Origin: Bradyrhizobium frederickii
GTDB taxonomy: Bacteria; Pseudomonadota; Alphaproteobacteria; Rhizobiales; Xanthobacteraceae
Direction: 5' to 3'
DNA length: 64,000 nt
Assembly: GCF_004570865.1 (NCBI RefSeq)
Contig: NZ_SPQS01000005.1
Span: 248,001 to 312,000, forward strand
Part shown: positions 8,394 to 17,805 of the stretch, one piece after another
How the letters are laid out: every line of letters begins with the position of its first letter
Position numbering within the stretch: position 1 is the stretch's first letter
Program-made: the position numbers and the translations under genes
Notes under the pieces: model-generated
What the model saw: the letters and a program-made list of their open reading frames with translations, nothing else
Database searches by the model: none
Told to the model about the DNA's origin: nothing

Positions 8394-8997
8394 CATGGTC
8401 TCCGGATGCGACATGCAGAATGGCCGCCATCAGCGATTGCCCGATCAGGAAGGGCAGACCCATGGTCCATGGCGACAGCGTGTGGGTCTGGCTCGCGATC
8501 ACCACCACCGAAAAGCCGGACACGAAATACCAGGCGCCGGCGAGCGCCACGGTGCGCGGCAGCGAGCGGACGGAGGCGAAAATGCCGAGCGACACCAGGA
8601 TCTGCCACAGGCCGGGCAGCAGCCACAACGTCTCGGCCGCGAACTTCCACATCACCACCGCGAGCAGCACGCCGGCAACGCCCGCGGGCAGGAACTGCTC
8701 GACCGCCTGGTGGATCATGGCATCGGCCAGACCCGAATGATGGCGGCGCGAACGCGCCCGCATCTCGATCCCGATAATCAGGAGGGACAGCGCGGCGGCG
8801 ACAAACCAGCCGGCGAAGAAGCCGAGCGGCTCACCCGTGGGATCGCCGAGCAGCCAGAATTGCAGCACCGCCGTGACGAGCGCGACCGCACCGGTCGCGG
8901 CCATCGTCGCCGGACCGTAACCGCGGAATGCCGTGCCGGCCGCAATCTGGCTGCGGATCGCCACGATGTCGGCCAGGGCCTTGTCGAGATCGCGCAT
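8380..8997 (-). CDS. Membrane protein, operon partner of the regulator
   Basis: 205 residues. A short soluble N-terminus (DLDKALADIVAIRSQIAAGTAF) is followed by about five to six hydrophobic helices. Similar proteins are found upstream of small winged-helix regulators in alphaproteobacteria, but I cannot name a function. ATG 8997 is chosen; an upstream in-frame GTG at 9024 has no ribosome binding site. The 3' end overlaps the regulator gene. Transcription probably starts near the palindrome at 9051–9067. Confidence 0.72.
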   Translation of the reverse strand: MRDLDKALADIVAIRSQIAAGTAFRGYGPATMAATGAVALVTAVLQFWLLGDPTGEPLGFFAGWFVAAALSLLIIGIEMRARSRRHHSGLADAMIHQAVEQFLPAGVAGVLLAVVMWKFAAETLWLLPGLWQILVSLGIFASVRSLPRTVALAGAWYFVSGFSVVVIASQTHTLSPWTMGLPFLIGQSLMAAILHVASGDHDVED

Positions 8998-9050
8998 TGG
9001 CAACGCCAGAACCTCGCTCCGCACGGACTTGCCGGGATTGCTGACCCGTT

Positions 9051-9067
9051 ACTTTGTATTGCAAAGT
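9051..9067. promoter_or_regulatory. 17-bp palindrome upstream of the membrane protein–regulator–uppS operon
   Basis: ACTTTGTATTGCAAAGT, 54 bp upstream of the start at 8997. An additional half site (GCAAAGTA) lies at 9078–9085. It is nearly identical to the palindrome at 7979–7995, fitting an autoregulatory operator. The divergent protease gene starts about 130 bp away and might share the control. Confidence 0.62.
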
Positions 9068-9197
9068 ATATAGCGACGCAAAGTAAACGCAAGTCCGAAA
9101 GCCGCGACGGGACGTCCGGCCCAAACGAACAACTGGCGGTTGCACGACACCGTCTGCCCCGGATAAGATGGATCCAAAACATTCCCGGGGGCTGAAT

Positions 9198-10445
9198 ATG
9201 TGGCTTAAGTCATTTGTCGTTGCGTTTGTTTCCCAGGTGATGCTCGCCGGTCTCGCTCATGCGGCGGGGCCTTTTGGCACCATCCACGTCGGCAACTGGA
9301 ACGGCGGCGCCTACACCAACGATTCAACCGGCGCATTCTCCCATTGCGCCGCAAGCACGCCCTATGCCAACGGCATGACGCTGCTCGTCGGCCAGGATTC
9401 GAACAATGCGTGGCTGCTCGGCTTTGCCAATCCAGCGTTTCGTTTCAAGAAGGGCGAGAACCTGACGATCGACGTGACTTTCGACGGACAGGCCGAGGTG
9501 AGACTGTTCGCGACCGCGTTGTCCGAGGTGATGGTCTCGGCCGTTCTGCCCACCAACGTCGCGCGTGCTTTCCAGAAAGCAAGCCTGATGGTGGCGGTGG
9601 CGAGAGGCACACCTTTTCAGTTCAGTTTGACGTCAACTGCGCCCTTGATCGCCGCGGTCACCAATTGCGTAACGCGAGTCAAGGCCGACGGGCTGGACAA
9701 GGCCGGCGATTTTACAAAGGTTGCCGCCAAGCCGCAGGCCGCGCCGGACAAGCAGACGCCGCCGCCTGCTGCCGGCAAGTCCGTCAAATCGCAGAGCGGC
9801 ACCGGTTTCGTCGTGAGCGCGAGCGGACACATCGTCACCAACAATCACGTGGTCAATGGCTGCGTCGGCGACATCAAGGGCAACCTCACCGGCGAGGCCG
9901 CGATGGTGCTGCGCGTCGTTTCGACCGACGCCAACAATGATCTCGCCTTGCTTCAGGCGCCGTCGACGGCGACGTTCAAGGATTTCGCCCGCATTCGCGA
10001 CCGCTCGTTCCGCGCCGGCGATTCCGTCGTCGTGATCGGCTTTCCCTACCACGGATTGCTCAGCTCGGACCTAAGAGTGACGACCGGGATCGTGAGCTCG
10101 CTCAGCGGCATGCGCAACGACACGCGTTTCCTGCAAATCAGCGCGCCCGTGCAGCCCGGCAACAGCGGTGGCCCGCTGTTCGACACCACCGGCCAGATCG
10201 TGGGCGTGGTCACCAGCAAGATCCCGGGATTGCGTATCGCCGCCATGACCGGCGACATTCCCGAGAACATCAACTTCGCCATCAAGACCGGCGCGCTGCG
10301 CGATTTCCTCGACAATTCCGTGGTGCCCTACCAGACCGCGGAGCCCAAGGGCGAGCTCAAGACCACCGACATCGCCGGCAACGCCCGCGCCTACACGATG
10401 CTGCTCTCGTGCACCACGACGGAGCAGGCCGACGCGAAGCGGTAG
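9198..10445 (+). CDS. Exported trypsin-like serine protease
   Basis: 415 residues. A signal peptide (MWLKSFVVAFVSQVMLAGLAHA) precedes a domain of about 170 residues with no recognised fold, a Pro/Ala/Lys linker, then a DegP/HtrA-like S1 protease domain. The catalytic triad is visible as H217 (TNNHVV), D248 (DANNDLALL) and S323 (GNSGGPLF). No PDZ domain follows, unlike DegP, so it belongs to the short trypsin-like group. Probably periplasmic or secreted, acting on misfolded or specific proteins; the N-terminal domain may give targeting. ATG 9198 places the signal peptide at the N-terminus, whereas the frame is open back to 9168. Confidence 0.88.
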   Translation: MWLKSFVVAFVSQVMLAGLAHAAGPFGTIHVGNWNGGAYTNDSTGAFSHCAASTPYANGMTLLVGQDSNNAWLLGFANPAFRFKKGENLTIDVTFDGQAEVRLFATALSEVMVSAVLPTNVARAFQKASLMVAVARGTPFQFSLTSTAPLIAAVTNCVTRVKADGLDKAGDFTKVAAKPQAAPDKQTPPPAAGKSVKSQSGTGFVVSASGHIVTNNHVVNGCVGDIKGNLTGEAAMVLRVVSTDANNDLALLQAPSTATFKDFARIRDRSFRAGDSVVVIGFPYHGLLSSDLRVTTGIVSSLSGMRNDTRFLQISAPVQPGNSGGPLFDTTGQIVGVVTSKIPGLRIAAMTGDIPENINFAIKTGALRDFLDNSVVPYQTAEPKGELKTTDIAGNARAYTMLLSCTTTEQADAKR

Positions 10446-10521
10446 ATCGCGGCTCCAATACGGCGCGACAGGCCGCGCGCGCCGCGGCGGCGGTTGCACG
10501 AAACAGAGTGCGCAAGAAATA

Positions 10522-10543
10522 AGCCCTGCCAAACGGCAGGGCT
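10522..10543 (-). terminator. Intrinsic terminator of the TctC/Bug gene
   Basis: Stem AGCCCTGCC/GGCAGGGCT around AAAC. Read on the minus strand it is followed by TTATTTCTT, giving the U-rich tail expected for the gene ending at 10568. It also lies 76 bp after the protease stop and may serve both convergent genes. Confidence 0.72.
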
Positions 10544-10567
10544 CCATTCCCGGTCGTCACAAGATCG

Positions 10568-11542
10568 CTATTCGACCTTCAGGCCGGCGAACTCGACCAC
10601 CTTCTTCCACTTCTCGGTCTCAGCCTTGATCTCCTCGCCGAACGCTTCCGGAGTCTGCGCCCGCGGCTCGCCGCCGAGCTCGACCAGACGCTTGGCCATG
10701 TCGGGCTCCTTGATCAGCGCGTTGACCTCGGCGTTGAGCTTGGCGATGATGTCCTTCGGCGTGTTCTTCGGCGCGCCCATGCCGAACAGCGCGCTGGCCT
10801 CGTAGCCCTTCACGGTCTCGGCGACCGTCTGCACGTCGGGCAATTGCGGCGAGCGCTCCGCCGTGGTGACGCCGATCGCACGAAGCGAGCCGGAGCGGAT
10901 GTGCTGGATGATCGAGGGCATGTTGTCGAAGATCACCTGCACCTGGCCGCCGAGCATGTCGGTGATCGCGGGTGCCGCGCCGCGATAGGGCACGTGCTGC
11001 ATCTTGCAGCCGGTCATGGCCATGAACATCTCGCCGGACAGATGCACCGAGGTGCCGTTGCCGGACGAGGCCATGTTGACCTTGCCGGGATTGGCCTTCA
11101 CATATTCGATGAACTCGGCGACGTTCTTGGCCGGCACGTCCTTGTTGACGGTCATCACGTTCGGCACGCGCTGGAACGAGGCGATCGGCGCGATGTCGCG
11201 CACGAAGTTGAACTTCAGGTTGGTGTAGAGCGAGGCGTTGATGTAGTTGGCCGGATTGACCATCTGCAGCGTGTAGCCATCGGGCTCGGCATTGATGACC
11301 GATTCGGTCGCGATGTTGTTGCCGGCACCCGGCTTGTTCTCGATCACGAATTGCTGGCCGAGCTTTTCCGAAAGCCGCTGCCCGATCAGTCGTGCCAGGA
11401 TGTCGGTGGCGCCGCCCGGCGGATAGCCGACCACCCATTTCACGGGCCGGGCCGGATAATCGGCGGCAAGAGCCTTCGACAGCGGGGTGGCTGCAAGCGG
11501 ACTGGCGGCGAGCAGGCCCAGCGCGGTACGGCGAGTGATCAT
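10568..11542 (-). CDS. Tripartite tricarboxylate transporter substrate-binding protein (Bug/TctC family)
   Basis: 324 residues. A Tat-like signal (MITRRTALGLLAASPLAA) is followed by a mature protein beginning DYPARPVKWVVGYPPGG. Hallmarks are PPGGATDILAR, IENKPGAGNNIATE, and the two-lobe periplasmic binding fold. The family captures small carboxylates for TctAB permeases or acts in signalling; no tctAB genes lie nearby, which is common for orphan Bug proteins. ATG 11542 is chosen over the longer frame because it starts the signal peptide. It is divergent from the VOC gene. Confidence 0.9.
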   Translation of the reverse strand: MITRRTALGLLAASPLAATPLSKALAADYPARPVKWVVGYPPGGATDILARLIGQRLSEKLGQQFVIENKPGAGNNIATESVINAEPDGYTLQMVNPANYINASLYTNLKFNFVRDIAPIASFQRVPNVMTVNKDVPAKNVAEFIEYVKANPGKVNMASSGNGTSVHLSGEMFMAMTGCKMQHVPYRGAAPAITDMLGGQVQVIFDNMPSIIQHIRSGSLRAIGVTTAERSPQLPDVQTVAETVKGYEASALFGMGAPKNTPKDIIAKLNAEVNALIKEPDMAKRLVELGGEPRAQTPEAFGEEIKAETEKWKKVVEFAGLKVE

Positions 11543-11666
11543 CTCAAGGGTTCTCCCAAGTGTTGTTCTTGAAGCCAGATCGCTTGAACCCGGCGTCGGC
11601 GGGGTTGTAACAAAGCTTGCCGCAGGCGGAAAGTGCGCGAGGCGCATCACGACGAAAGGATGAGAC

Positions 11667-12077
11667 ATGCCGGTCAAGGTTCACGCCCTGGATCATCTCG
11701 TGATCAATGTCCGCGACGTCGCGGCGACGGCGGAGTGGTTCCGCAAGATTCTCGGCATGGAAGTCAAGCTGTTCGATCCCGGCGGCGGCAAAGCGCCGCG
11801 GACTTTCCTTCAATTCGGTAACCAGAGGATCAACGTCCGACAACGCGATGCCGACAGGGTGGAGTGGTTCACAGCCGACCACCCCACCGCCGGCAGCGAG
11901 GATCTGTGCTTCCTCACCTCGGCCACCCCGGACGAGGTGGTGGCGCATCTGAATGCACATGGCGTTGCCATCGAGGCCGGACCAGGCCCGCGGCAGGGCG
12001 CACGCGGCACGCTGCGCTCGGTCTATTGCCGGGATCCGGATGGCAGCCTGATCGAGATTTCGTCGTACGAGGATTGA
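11667..12077 (+). CDS. VOC family (glyoxalase/bleomycin-resistance-like) protein
   Basis: 136 residues forming two beta-alpha-beta-beta-beta halves: VHALDHLVINVRDVAATAEW with its metal-ligand-type histidine, and a second half ending in RSVYCRDPDGSLIEISSYE with the typical C-terminal glutamate. Such proteins are metal-dependent lyases, isomerases, dioxygenases or resistance proteins, and the substrate cannot be inferred. It lies divergent from the TctC-like gene and upstream of an acyl-CoA ligase, separated by a palindromic repeat, so it is probably monocistronic. Confidence 0.87.
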   Translation: MPVKVHALDHLVINVRDVAATAEWFRKILGMEVKLFDPGGGKAPRTFLQFGNQRINVRQRDADRVEWFTADHPTAGSEDLCFLTSATPDEVVAHLNAHGVAIEAGPGPRQGARGTLRSVYCRDPDGSLIEISSYED

Positions 12078-12110
12078 GGCCGATAGGACCGCACCGCCCG
12101 CCCCAAACGC

Positions 12111-12198
12111 CGTCATTGCGAGGAGCGCTTGCGACGAAGCAATCCAGGCCGGTTTCGGCGGAGACAGTCTGTATTGCTTCCCTTTGCTCGCAATGACG
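12111..12198. repeat. Palindromic repeat, family B
   Basis: Ends are CGTCATTGCGAG and CTCGCAATGACG in inverted orientation, with internal GCGACGAAGCAATCCAG. A second copy is at 48911–49002. Confidence 0.8.
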
Positions 12199-12317
12199 GC
12201 CGAGGGAGCGCGGACGACATACGCCCCCGGATTTGCTCCCGGCGTCATCCGATGGCAGGAAGACGCAATCATCGAGAGACAGCCGCCATCAAGATGCAGG
12301 CTGCACGGGAGGAAGCC

Positions 12318-13898
12318 ATGCCAGTTCGACAAGCCACCGCCGGAATCGTGAGCCCGTTCGACGGGCTCGACGTGCCATGGTTGCTCAGGATGCGCGCCGA
12401 GGTCCGGCGCGATCATCCGTTCCTGATCTGGGCGCCGTTCGATGCGCCGGCGCGGCGCTGGAGCTATGGCGAGTTTCACGACCGGGTCGGCGCGCTGGCG
12501 GCGGGGCTGGCACGGCGCGGCGTGAAGCCGGGCGAATATGTGCTCATTCATCTGGACAATTGCATCGAGGCGATGCTGGCCTGGTTTGCCTGTGTCGAGC
12601 TGGGGGCCATCGCGGTCACCACCAACACCCGCTCGGCGCCGGCCGAGATCGCGTATTTTGCCGATCATTGCGGCGCGGTCGCCGCGATCACGCAGCCGGC
12701 CTATGCGGAGATCGTCGCGCAGAACTGCCGCAACATAAGCTGGCTGGCGGTGACCTCGCATGATGCGGGCGCAACCCCTGCGCAAGCGGCCTCGCGCGGC
12801 GACAGCTTTGAATCCCTGTTCGCCGACAGCGCCGACCGTCCGAAACGCCCGACCGATCCGTTCGCGCCATGCAGCGTCCAATACACCTCGGGCACGACCT
12901 CGCGGCCCAAGGCGGTGCTGTGGACCCACGCCAACGCGCTGTGGGGCGCCAAGATCAACGCCGCGCACGAGGACCTGCATGCGAGCGACGTGCATCAGGC
13001 CTATCTGCCGCTGTTCCATACCAACGCGCTGGCCTATTCCATGCTGGCGACGCTGTGGGTCGGGGCGACTTGCGTGATCCAGCCGCGCTTCTCGGCGAGC
13101 CGCTTCTGGGGCGTCGCGCGCGAGCACGGCGCGACCTGGACCTCGACCATCCCGTTCTGCATGAAGGCGCTGCTCGAGCAGGAGACCCCGAAGGACCACA
13201 AATTCCGCCTGTGGGGCTCGGCGATCAACGAGCCGCCGACCTTTGCCGGCTTCGGCGTCAAGGTCATCGGCTGGTGGGGCATGACCGAGACCATCACCCA
13301 CGGCATCGTCGGCGAGGTCGACCAGCCCAACATCCCGATGTCGATCGGGCGCGCCGCTCCCGAATATGAAATCCGCATCACCGACGACGACGGAAGGCCG
13401 ACCGAGGTCGGCGGCACCGGCAATCTGTCGATCAAGGGCATCCCCGGCCTGTCGCTGTTCGCCGAATATCTGCACAATGAGACAGCGACGCGCGACAGCT
13501 TCGACGAGCACGGCTTCTTCCTCACCGGCGACCGCGTCGAGCGGCTGCAGAACGGCTACATCAAGTTCGGCGACCGCGCCAAGGACATGTTGAAGGTCGG
13601 CGGCGAGAACGTCGCAGCCTCCGAGATCGAGCAGGTGATCGCGCTGGTGCCAGGCGTGCGCGAGGCCGCCGTGGTGGCGAAGTCGCACCCGATGCTGGAC
13701 GAGGTGCCTGTGGTCTTCATTATCCCGCAGGGCGGTGTCGCCGGCGCCGCGCCGGATCTGCCCGAGCGCGTGATGGAAGCCTGCCGCAAAAGCCTTGCCG
13801 ACTTCAAGGTGCCGCGCGAGATCAGGCTGGTCGACGACATGCCGCGCTCGACGCTGGAGAAGGTGGCGAAGGCGGAGCTGCGGAAGATGGTGGGGTGA
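12318..13898 (+). CDS. AMP-dependent acyl-CoA ligase
   Basis: 526 residues of the acyl-adenylate-forming superfamily. Motifs are the phosphate-binding loop YTSGTTSRPKAV, the GWWGMTET adenine-binding motif, TGDRVERL, and DMLKVGGENVAASEIE at the hinge, with the catalytic Lys of the C-terminal domain near KVAKAELRK. It activates a carboxylic acid to its CoA thioester using ATP; the acid is unknown, possibly a short or medium acyl or carnitine-like substrate. ATG 12318 has GGGAGGA about 5 nt upstream, and the much longer open frame is not used. Confidence 0.88.
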   Translation: MPVRQATAGIVSPFDGLDVPWLLRMRAEVRRDHPFLIWAPFDAPARRWSYGEFHDRVGALAAGLARRGVKPGEYVLIHLDNCIEAMLAWFACVELGAIAVTTNTRSAPAEIAYFADHCGAVAAITQPAYAEIVAQNCRNISWLAVTSHDAGATPAQAASRGDSFESLFADSADRPKRPTDPFAPCSVQYTSGTTSRPKAVLWTHANALWGAKINAAHEDLHASDVHQAYLPLFHTNALAYSMLATLWVGATCVIQPRFSASRFWGVAREHGATWTSTIPFCMKALLEQETPKDHKFRLWGSAINEPPTFAGFGVKVIGWWGMTETITHGIVGEVDQPNIPMSIGRAAPEYEIRITDDDGRPTEVGGTGNLSIKGIPGLSLFAEYLHNETATRDSFDEHGFFLTGDRVERLQNGYIKFGDRAKDMLKVGGENVAASEIEQVIALVPGVREAAVVAKSHPMLDEVPVVFIIPQGGVAGAAPDLPERVMEACRKSLADFKVPREIRLVDDMPRSTLEKVAKAELRKMVG

Positions 13899-13904
13899 GC
13901 GCGC

Positions 13905-13992
13905 AGGGTGGGTTAGCCGAAGGCGTAACCCACCATGCTTCAGAGAATGCCGAACGAAGTTCGGTGGATTACGCCTTCGGCTAATCCACCCT
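13905..13992. repeat. Palindromic repeat, family C
   Basis: AGGGTGGGTTAGCCGAAGG and its inverted counterpart CCTTCGGCTAATCCACCCT lie between the convergent ligase and HD-GYP genes. A related copy is at 38421–38513. Confidence 0.75.
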
Positions 13993-14003
13993 ACGGCACA
14001 GAA

Positions 14004-15098
14004 CTAAAACGACCCCAGCGCCACCGGGCGGAACGCCTGCAGCAGCTGCTGGTCCAGCTTGCCGTTCATGCCTTCCATCATGGTGAACGCACGCGAATGC
14101 GTGAACGGCATGCGGTAAGCGCGTTTCTCGACCAGCGCGGCGTAGATGTCGACGATCGTCGTCAGACGCACGATGTCGCTGATCTGGTTCGACGACAGGC
14201 CGTTCGGATAGCCGCTGCCGTCGAGAAATTCGTGGTGATGCAGGATCACGTCGAGCATCTCCGGCGGGAAGCCGCCCTGGGCGGCAAGCGCGTCGTAGCC
14301 GCGGCGCGGATGCTGGCGGACCTCGGCCATCTCCTCGTCGGTGAGCTTGCCGGGCTTGTCGAGCAGCGCGGAGGGAACGAAGGCCTTGCCGACGTCGTGC
14401 AGCAGCGCGGCGCGGACGAGGCGGCGCTGGTCGTCCTCGCGCATGCCGAGATGCTGCGCGAAGGCGACCGCGAAGCCGGTGACGAACAGGCAGTGACGAT
14501 AGCTGCCTACATGATGGCAGCCCACCGTGGTGAGCCATTCGCGCAGCGAGGAATGCCTGATCGCCTTCAGGATCTTGCTTTCCGCCGCGATGACGTCGTC
14601 GAAGGTCAGGGGCACGCCGAGCGGCAGCTTCTCGAACATCTTCGCCAGCACCGCATGCGCCGCCTCGACGCCGCGGTTGAGCGTCTTGCCGCGGTCGGTC
14701 GCGTCATAGACGGCGGTGTCCGGGAAGGCGGCGCGGATGCGCTGCAGGATGGCGTCGGCCTGGAGCGGCCGCGAAATGGTGTCGGTGGCGCCCAGCGCCC
14801 ACGCCTGCATGGTGCCGTGATGCAGCGCGTCGGCGAGCACGAACAGCCGCGGCATCGAGCGATAGGCATCGCCGCGCAGCTTGTTGCGCACCCGCTGCAC
14901 GCTCTCGGGCGAGCGCAGGTTAATGTCGACCACGAGGCCGGAGAGATCGCGCGAGGGTTTTTCGGGGATGTCCTGCGTCGTCACCGTCGAGACGTCGCCG
15001 ACCGCCTTCAGGATGCTGGCGAGCTCGGAGCTCTCGTCGCTCCGGTCGGAGGCGAGCAGAAGCCGGCGTTTGGCGGCGGATTTAGCTGGCGCGTTCAT
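14004..15098 (-). CDS. HD-GYP domain protein, predicted c-di-GMP phosphodiesterase
   Basis: 364 residues. The N-terminal 120 residues resemble a degenerate response-regulator receiver (LVVDINLRSPESV…, ATDTISRPLQAD). The C-terminal part is an HD-GYP domain with LLHDVGKAF (HD near residue 233), HHHEFLDGSGYPNG (about 287–298) and RLTTIVDIYAALVEKRAY. The HHE and DGSGYP metal and substrate residues are intact, so c-di-GMP hydrolysis is likely. There is no signal peptide or membrane segment. The receiver lacks a clear phospho-acceptor context, so its input is uncertain. Confidence 0.85.
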   Translation of the reverse strand: MNAPAKSAAKRRLLLASDRSDESSELASILKAVGDVSTVTTQDIPEKPSRDLSGLVVDINLRSPESVQRVRNKLRGDAYRSMPRLFVLADALHHGTMQAWALGATDTISRPLQADAILQRIRAAFPDTAVYDATDRGKTLNRGVEAAHAVLAKMFEKLPLGVPLTFDDVIAAESKILKAIRHSSLREWLTTVGCHHVGSYRHCLFVTGFAVAFAQHLGMREDDQRRLVRAALLHDVGKAFVPSALLDKPGKLTDEEMAEVRQHPRRGYDALAAQGGFPPEMLDVILHHHEFLDGSGYPNGLSSNQISDIVRLTTIVDIYAALVEKRAYRMPFTHSRAFTMMEGMNGKLDQQLLQAFRPVALGSF

Positions 15099-15322
15099 GG
15101 CTTCCCCAAGGCATGGGATTGGGATTTGGCATGAGCCTAAGCCGGATCAGGTTCTCTGGCCCTTAAGAGGCGTGCTCAATGGGACCTTGGGGAATTCGGT
15201 GCAATTTTAGGGATTTGGGTTCCCTGCAGGCGGGAACTTCAAAACCGCGAAAACAACCCCATGCACAGTAGAAGGGCATTGAAAACACGGGGAAATTTTT
15301 CGCCCTTCCCCCATCCCCCGAT

Positions 15323-15423
15323 GTCGTCGCCCGGCTTGGCCGGGCGACCCAGTACGCCGGGACGGCTCGGCTGGAACCGAAAAGCCGCGGCGTACTGGAT
15401 GCCCCGCTTCCGCGGAGCATGAC
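15323..15423. repeat. Palindromic repeat, family D
   Basis: It carries GTCGCCCGGCTTGGCCGGGC, CCCAGTACGCC and the matching inverted CGTACTGG, ending in GGAGCATGAC. Related copies are at 46765–46866 and 54448–54620. It fills most of the 400-bp gap between the HD-GYP start and the terminator at 15456; I see no gene there. Confidence 0.7.
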
Positions 15424-15455
15424 ACTGAGATTGTGGAGACGATCTCCCGAAATAA

Positions 15456-15483
15456 ATCCGCCGGAGGTTTCCCTCCGGCGGAT
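15456..15483 (-). terminator. Intrinsic terminator of the molybdenum hydroxylase operon
   Basis: Perfect 12-bp stem ATCCGCCGGAGG/CCTCCGGCGGAT with a 4-nt loop. On the minus strand it is followed by TTATTTC, and it lies 28 bp beyond the stop codon of the beta-subunit gene. Confidence 0.78.
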
Positions 15484-15510
15484 CATCTCATTCGGCAATC
15501 GCAGCCGGCC

Positions 15511-17805
15511 TTACGCCTTCATGCTCGCCTTCACCGCCTCCGCCGTGATCGGCAGCGCGCGGATGCGGGCGCCGCTGGCGTTGAAGATGGCGTTGCCGAT
15601 GGCGGGCGCGACCACGGTCACCGCGGGCTCGCCGACACCGGTGGCCTTGTCGCCATTGGCGATGACGGCAACGGCGACCTCGGGCGTCTGGCTCATGCGC
15701 AAGGGCCGGTAGCTATCGAAATTGGTCTGCTCGATGCCACCGTCCTTCAGCGTCGCCTTCTCGTACATCGCCAGCGACAGCCCCCACAGCGCCGCGCCCT
15801 CGACCTGGGCGCGGATGTTGTCGGGATGCACCTGCGTGCCGACGTCGGTTGCGACCGTGAGCTTCTTCACGGTCACCTCGCCCGACGGCGCCACCGCGAC
15901 ATGGGCGACGCAGGCTGTCCAGCTCGCGGTCGCGCGCTCCTGCGACGAGACGCAGGCAACCCCCATGCCCTCGCCTTTCGGCAATTGCCGGGTGCCGTAG
16001 CCTGACAGGCCCATCGCGGCGAGCAGCGTGTTGCGTAAGCGCTGTGCGCCGCCGTCGTTCTTGCCGGCGCCGTCGAGCAGCGAGATGCGGAACTGCGCGG
16101 GATCCTTGCCCGTGGCAGCGGCGATCTCGTCGATCATGCTTTCGACCGCCCAGAAGGTCCAGCCTGGTGCCACCGAGCGGAGCTGGCCGGAGGGCGTCGC
16201 ATTGTGCGCGAGCTCGTTCTTGATCGCGCGCACATAATGGTTGGGCACGGTGTAGAAGAAATCCGCGCCATTGACCGTGAAGCTGTCGAGCGGGCCCTTC
16301 TTGTCGACCGAGGGCGTGAGGAAATCCGGAATTCCCCAGCGAGCGGTCGGCCAGGCCGAGACCACATCGTGGCTGATCGCGATGAGCTTGCCGTCACCGT
16401 CCACGCCAGCCTTCACTTTCTGGTAGGTGAGCGGCCGCGAGAAATCCATCGTCATGTCGTTCTCGCGCGAGTAGATCACCTTGACCGGCTTGCCGACCGC
16501 CTTCGCCGCCTGCACGGCCGGAATCATCATGTCGGCATCGAGTCTGCGGCCGAAACCGCCGCCCAGCCAATGCTGATGCATCACGACGAATTTCGGATCG
16601 ATCCCAGCTGCGCCCGCCGCGATCGCGCCGGAGCGCGTCGCGAACTGGTTGCCGGAATAGATGTGCAGGATGTCGCCCTTGAACTCCGCGGTGGCGTTCA
16701 TCGGCTCCAGCGGCGCATGGATGTTGATGCTGGTGGTGTACTCGGCCTCGACCACTTTCGCCGCCGAGCCGAACGCCGCATTGGGATCGCCGTCCTTGAC
16801 GAAGAACTGGCCGGAATCCTCCAAGCCCTGAAGCCGCTTGGCTTCATCCAGCAGCGACTGGCTCGACAGCTTGGCGTTCGGACCGCTGTCATAGGCGATC
16901 TTCAGCGCGTCCGCCGCCTTGCGGGCATTGGCGTAGGTGTTGGCAACCGCGACGACCCAGCCGGACGTGGTTCCGGTCTTGTCGTCGAGGACGACGGCCT
17001 TCATGAAGCCGGGCACTTTCTTGGCTTCGCTGTCGTCGACCGATTTCACCGTGGCGCCGAAGCGCACCGGCGGGGTCACCACCTTGCCGTAGGCCATGCC
17101 TGGCAGCATCACGTCGATGCCGTATTTGGCCGTGCCGTTGGTTTTAGAGGGGATGTCGAGCTGCGGCACCGAGACGCCGATCATAGTGTATTGATCCGGC
17201 GTCTTCAGCTTGATCGCCTTGAGCTCGTCCGGCGTGAAGGTCTTGGTTGCCTTGCCGCTCTTGACGATTTCGGCAAAGCTCATCTGCTTCTTCGACTTCG
17301 GATGCGAGATCACGGAGTCGCGGACGATGAGCTGGTCCTTGAAGTAAGGTGGCAGGCCCATGGCTGCCGCCGCGGCCTCGGTCAAGGCGATGCGGCCGGC
17401 CGCACCGGCCCGACTCATCGCCTCGAAATTCATCATGGTCGACCAGCTGCCGCCGGTGATCTGCGCTCCCAGGACCGGATCGTTGAACTTGGGGTCGTTG
17501 GAGGCGAGCTGCACGCGCATGTCGCTCCACTTCGCGCCGAGCTCCTCACAGACGATCTGCGCCATCGTCGAGGCGATGTGCTGGCCCATGTCGGCCTTGC
17601 CGCAGGTCACGGTGACGAGACCGTCCGGCGAGATCGCATACCAGACGCTCGGCTCGAAATTGGCGGGTGCCGCGGCCGCCGCAGCATCGATGCCGGGCAC
17701 GCCGGCATAACCGAGCACGAGGCCGGTCGCGGCAGTACCGACGAGGAAGGAGCGGCGGCTGAGATCGGCTGTCTCAGGTGTCAGGTTCTTGACATGCTCG
17801 TTCAT
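15511..17805 (-). CDS. Molybdopterin-dependent oxidoreductase, large (beta) subunit, IorB-like
   Basis: 764 residues. A twin-arginine signal ([20 protein letters not shown]) precedes the domains of the isoquinoline 1-oxidoreductase type of the xanthine dehydrogenase family. Typical segments are [37 protein letters not shown], and the late [17 protein letters not shown] with the catalytic-type Glu. It binds the molybdenum cofactor and hydroxylates an aldehyde or N-heterocycle in the periplasm. Its ATG overlaps the stop codon of the small-subunit gene by 4 bp. There is no FAD subunit, as expected for Ior-type enzymes, which pass electrons to cytochromes. The substrate is unknown. Confidence 0.9.
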   Translation of the reverse strand: MNEHVKNLTPETADLSRRSFLVGTAATGLVLGYAGVPGIDAAAAAAPANFEPSVWYAISPDGLVTVTCGKADMGQHIASTMAQIVCEELGAKWSDMRVQLASNDPKFNDPVLGAQITGGSWSTMMNFEAMSRAGAAGRIALTEAAAAAMGLPPYFKDQLIVRDSVISHPKSKKQMSFAEIVKSGKATKTFTPDELKAIKLKTPDQYTMIGVSVPQLDIPSKTNGTAKYGIDVMLPGMAYGKVVTPPVRFGATVKSVDDSEAKKVPGFMKAVVLDDKTGTTSGWVVAVANTYANARKAADALKIAYDSGPNAKLSSQSLLDEAKRLQGLEDSGQFFVKDGDPNAAFGSAAKVVEAEYTTSINIHAPLEPMNATAEFKGDILHIYSGNQFATRSGAIAAGAAGIDPKFVVMHQHWLGGGFGRRLDADMMIPAVQAAKAVGKPVKVIYSRENDMTMDFSRPLTYQKVKAGVDGDGKLIAISHDVVSAWPTARWGIPDFLTPSVDKKGPLDSFTVNGADFFYTVPNHYVRAIKNELAHNATPSGQLRSVAPGWTFWAVESMIDEIAAATGKDPAQFRISLLDGAGKNDGGAQRLRNTLLAAMGLSGYGTRQLPKGEGMGVACVSSQERATASWTACVAHVAVAPSGEVTVKKLTVATDVGTQVHPDNIRAQVEGAALWGLSLAMYEKATLKDGGIEQTNFDSYRPLRMSQTPEVAVAVIANGDKATGVGEPAVTVVAPAIGNAIFNASGARIRALPITAEAVKASMKA

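Noticed and set aside
11544..13688. Very long minus-strand open frame
   Set aside because: It is antisense to the VOC and acyl-CoA ligase genes, with Arg/His/Gly-rich composition typical of shadow frames in GC-rich DNA.
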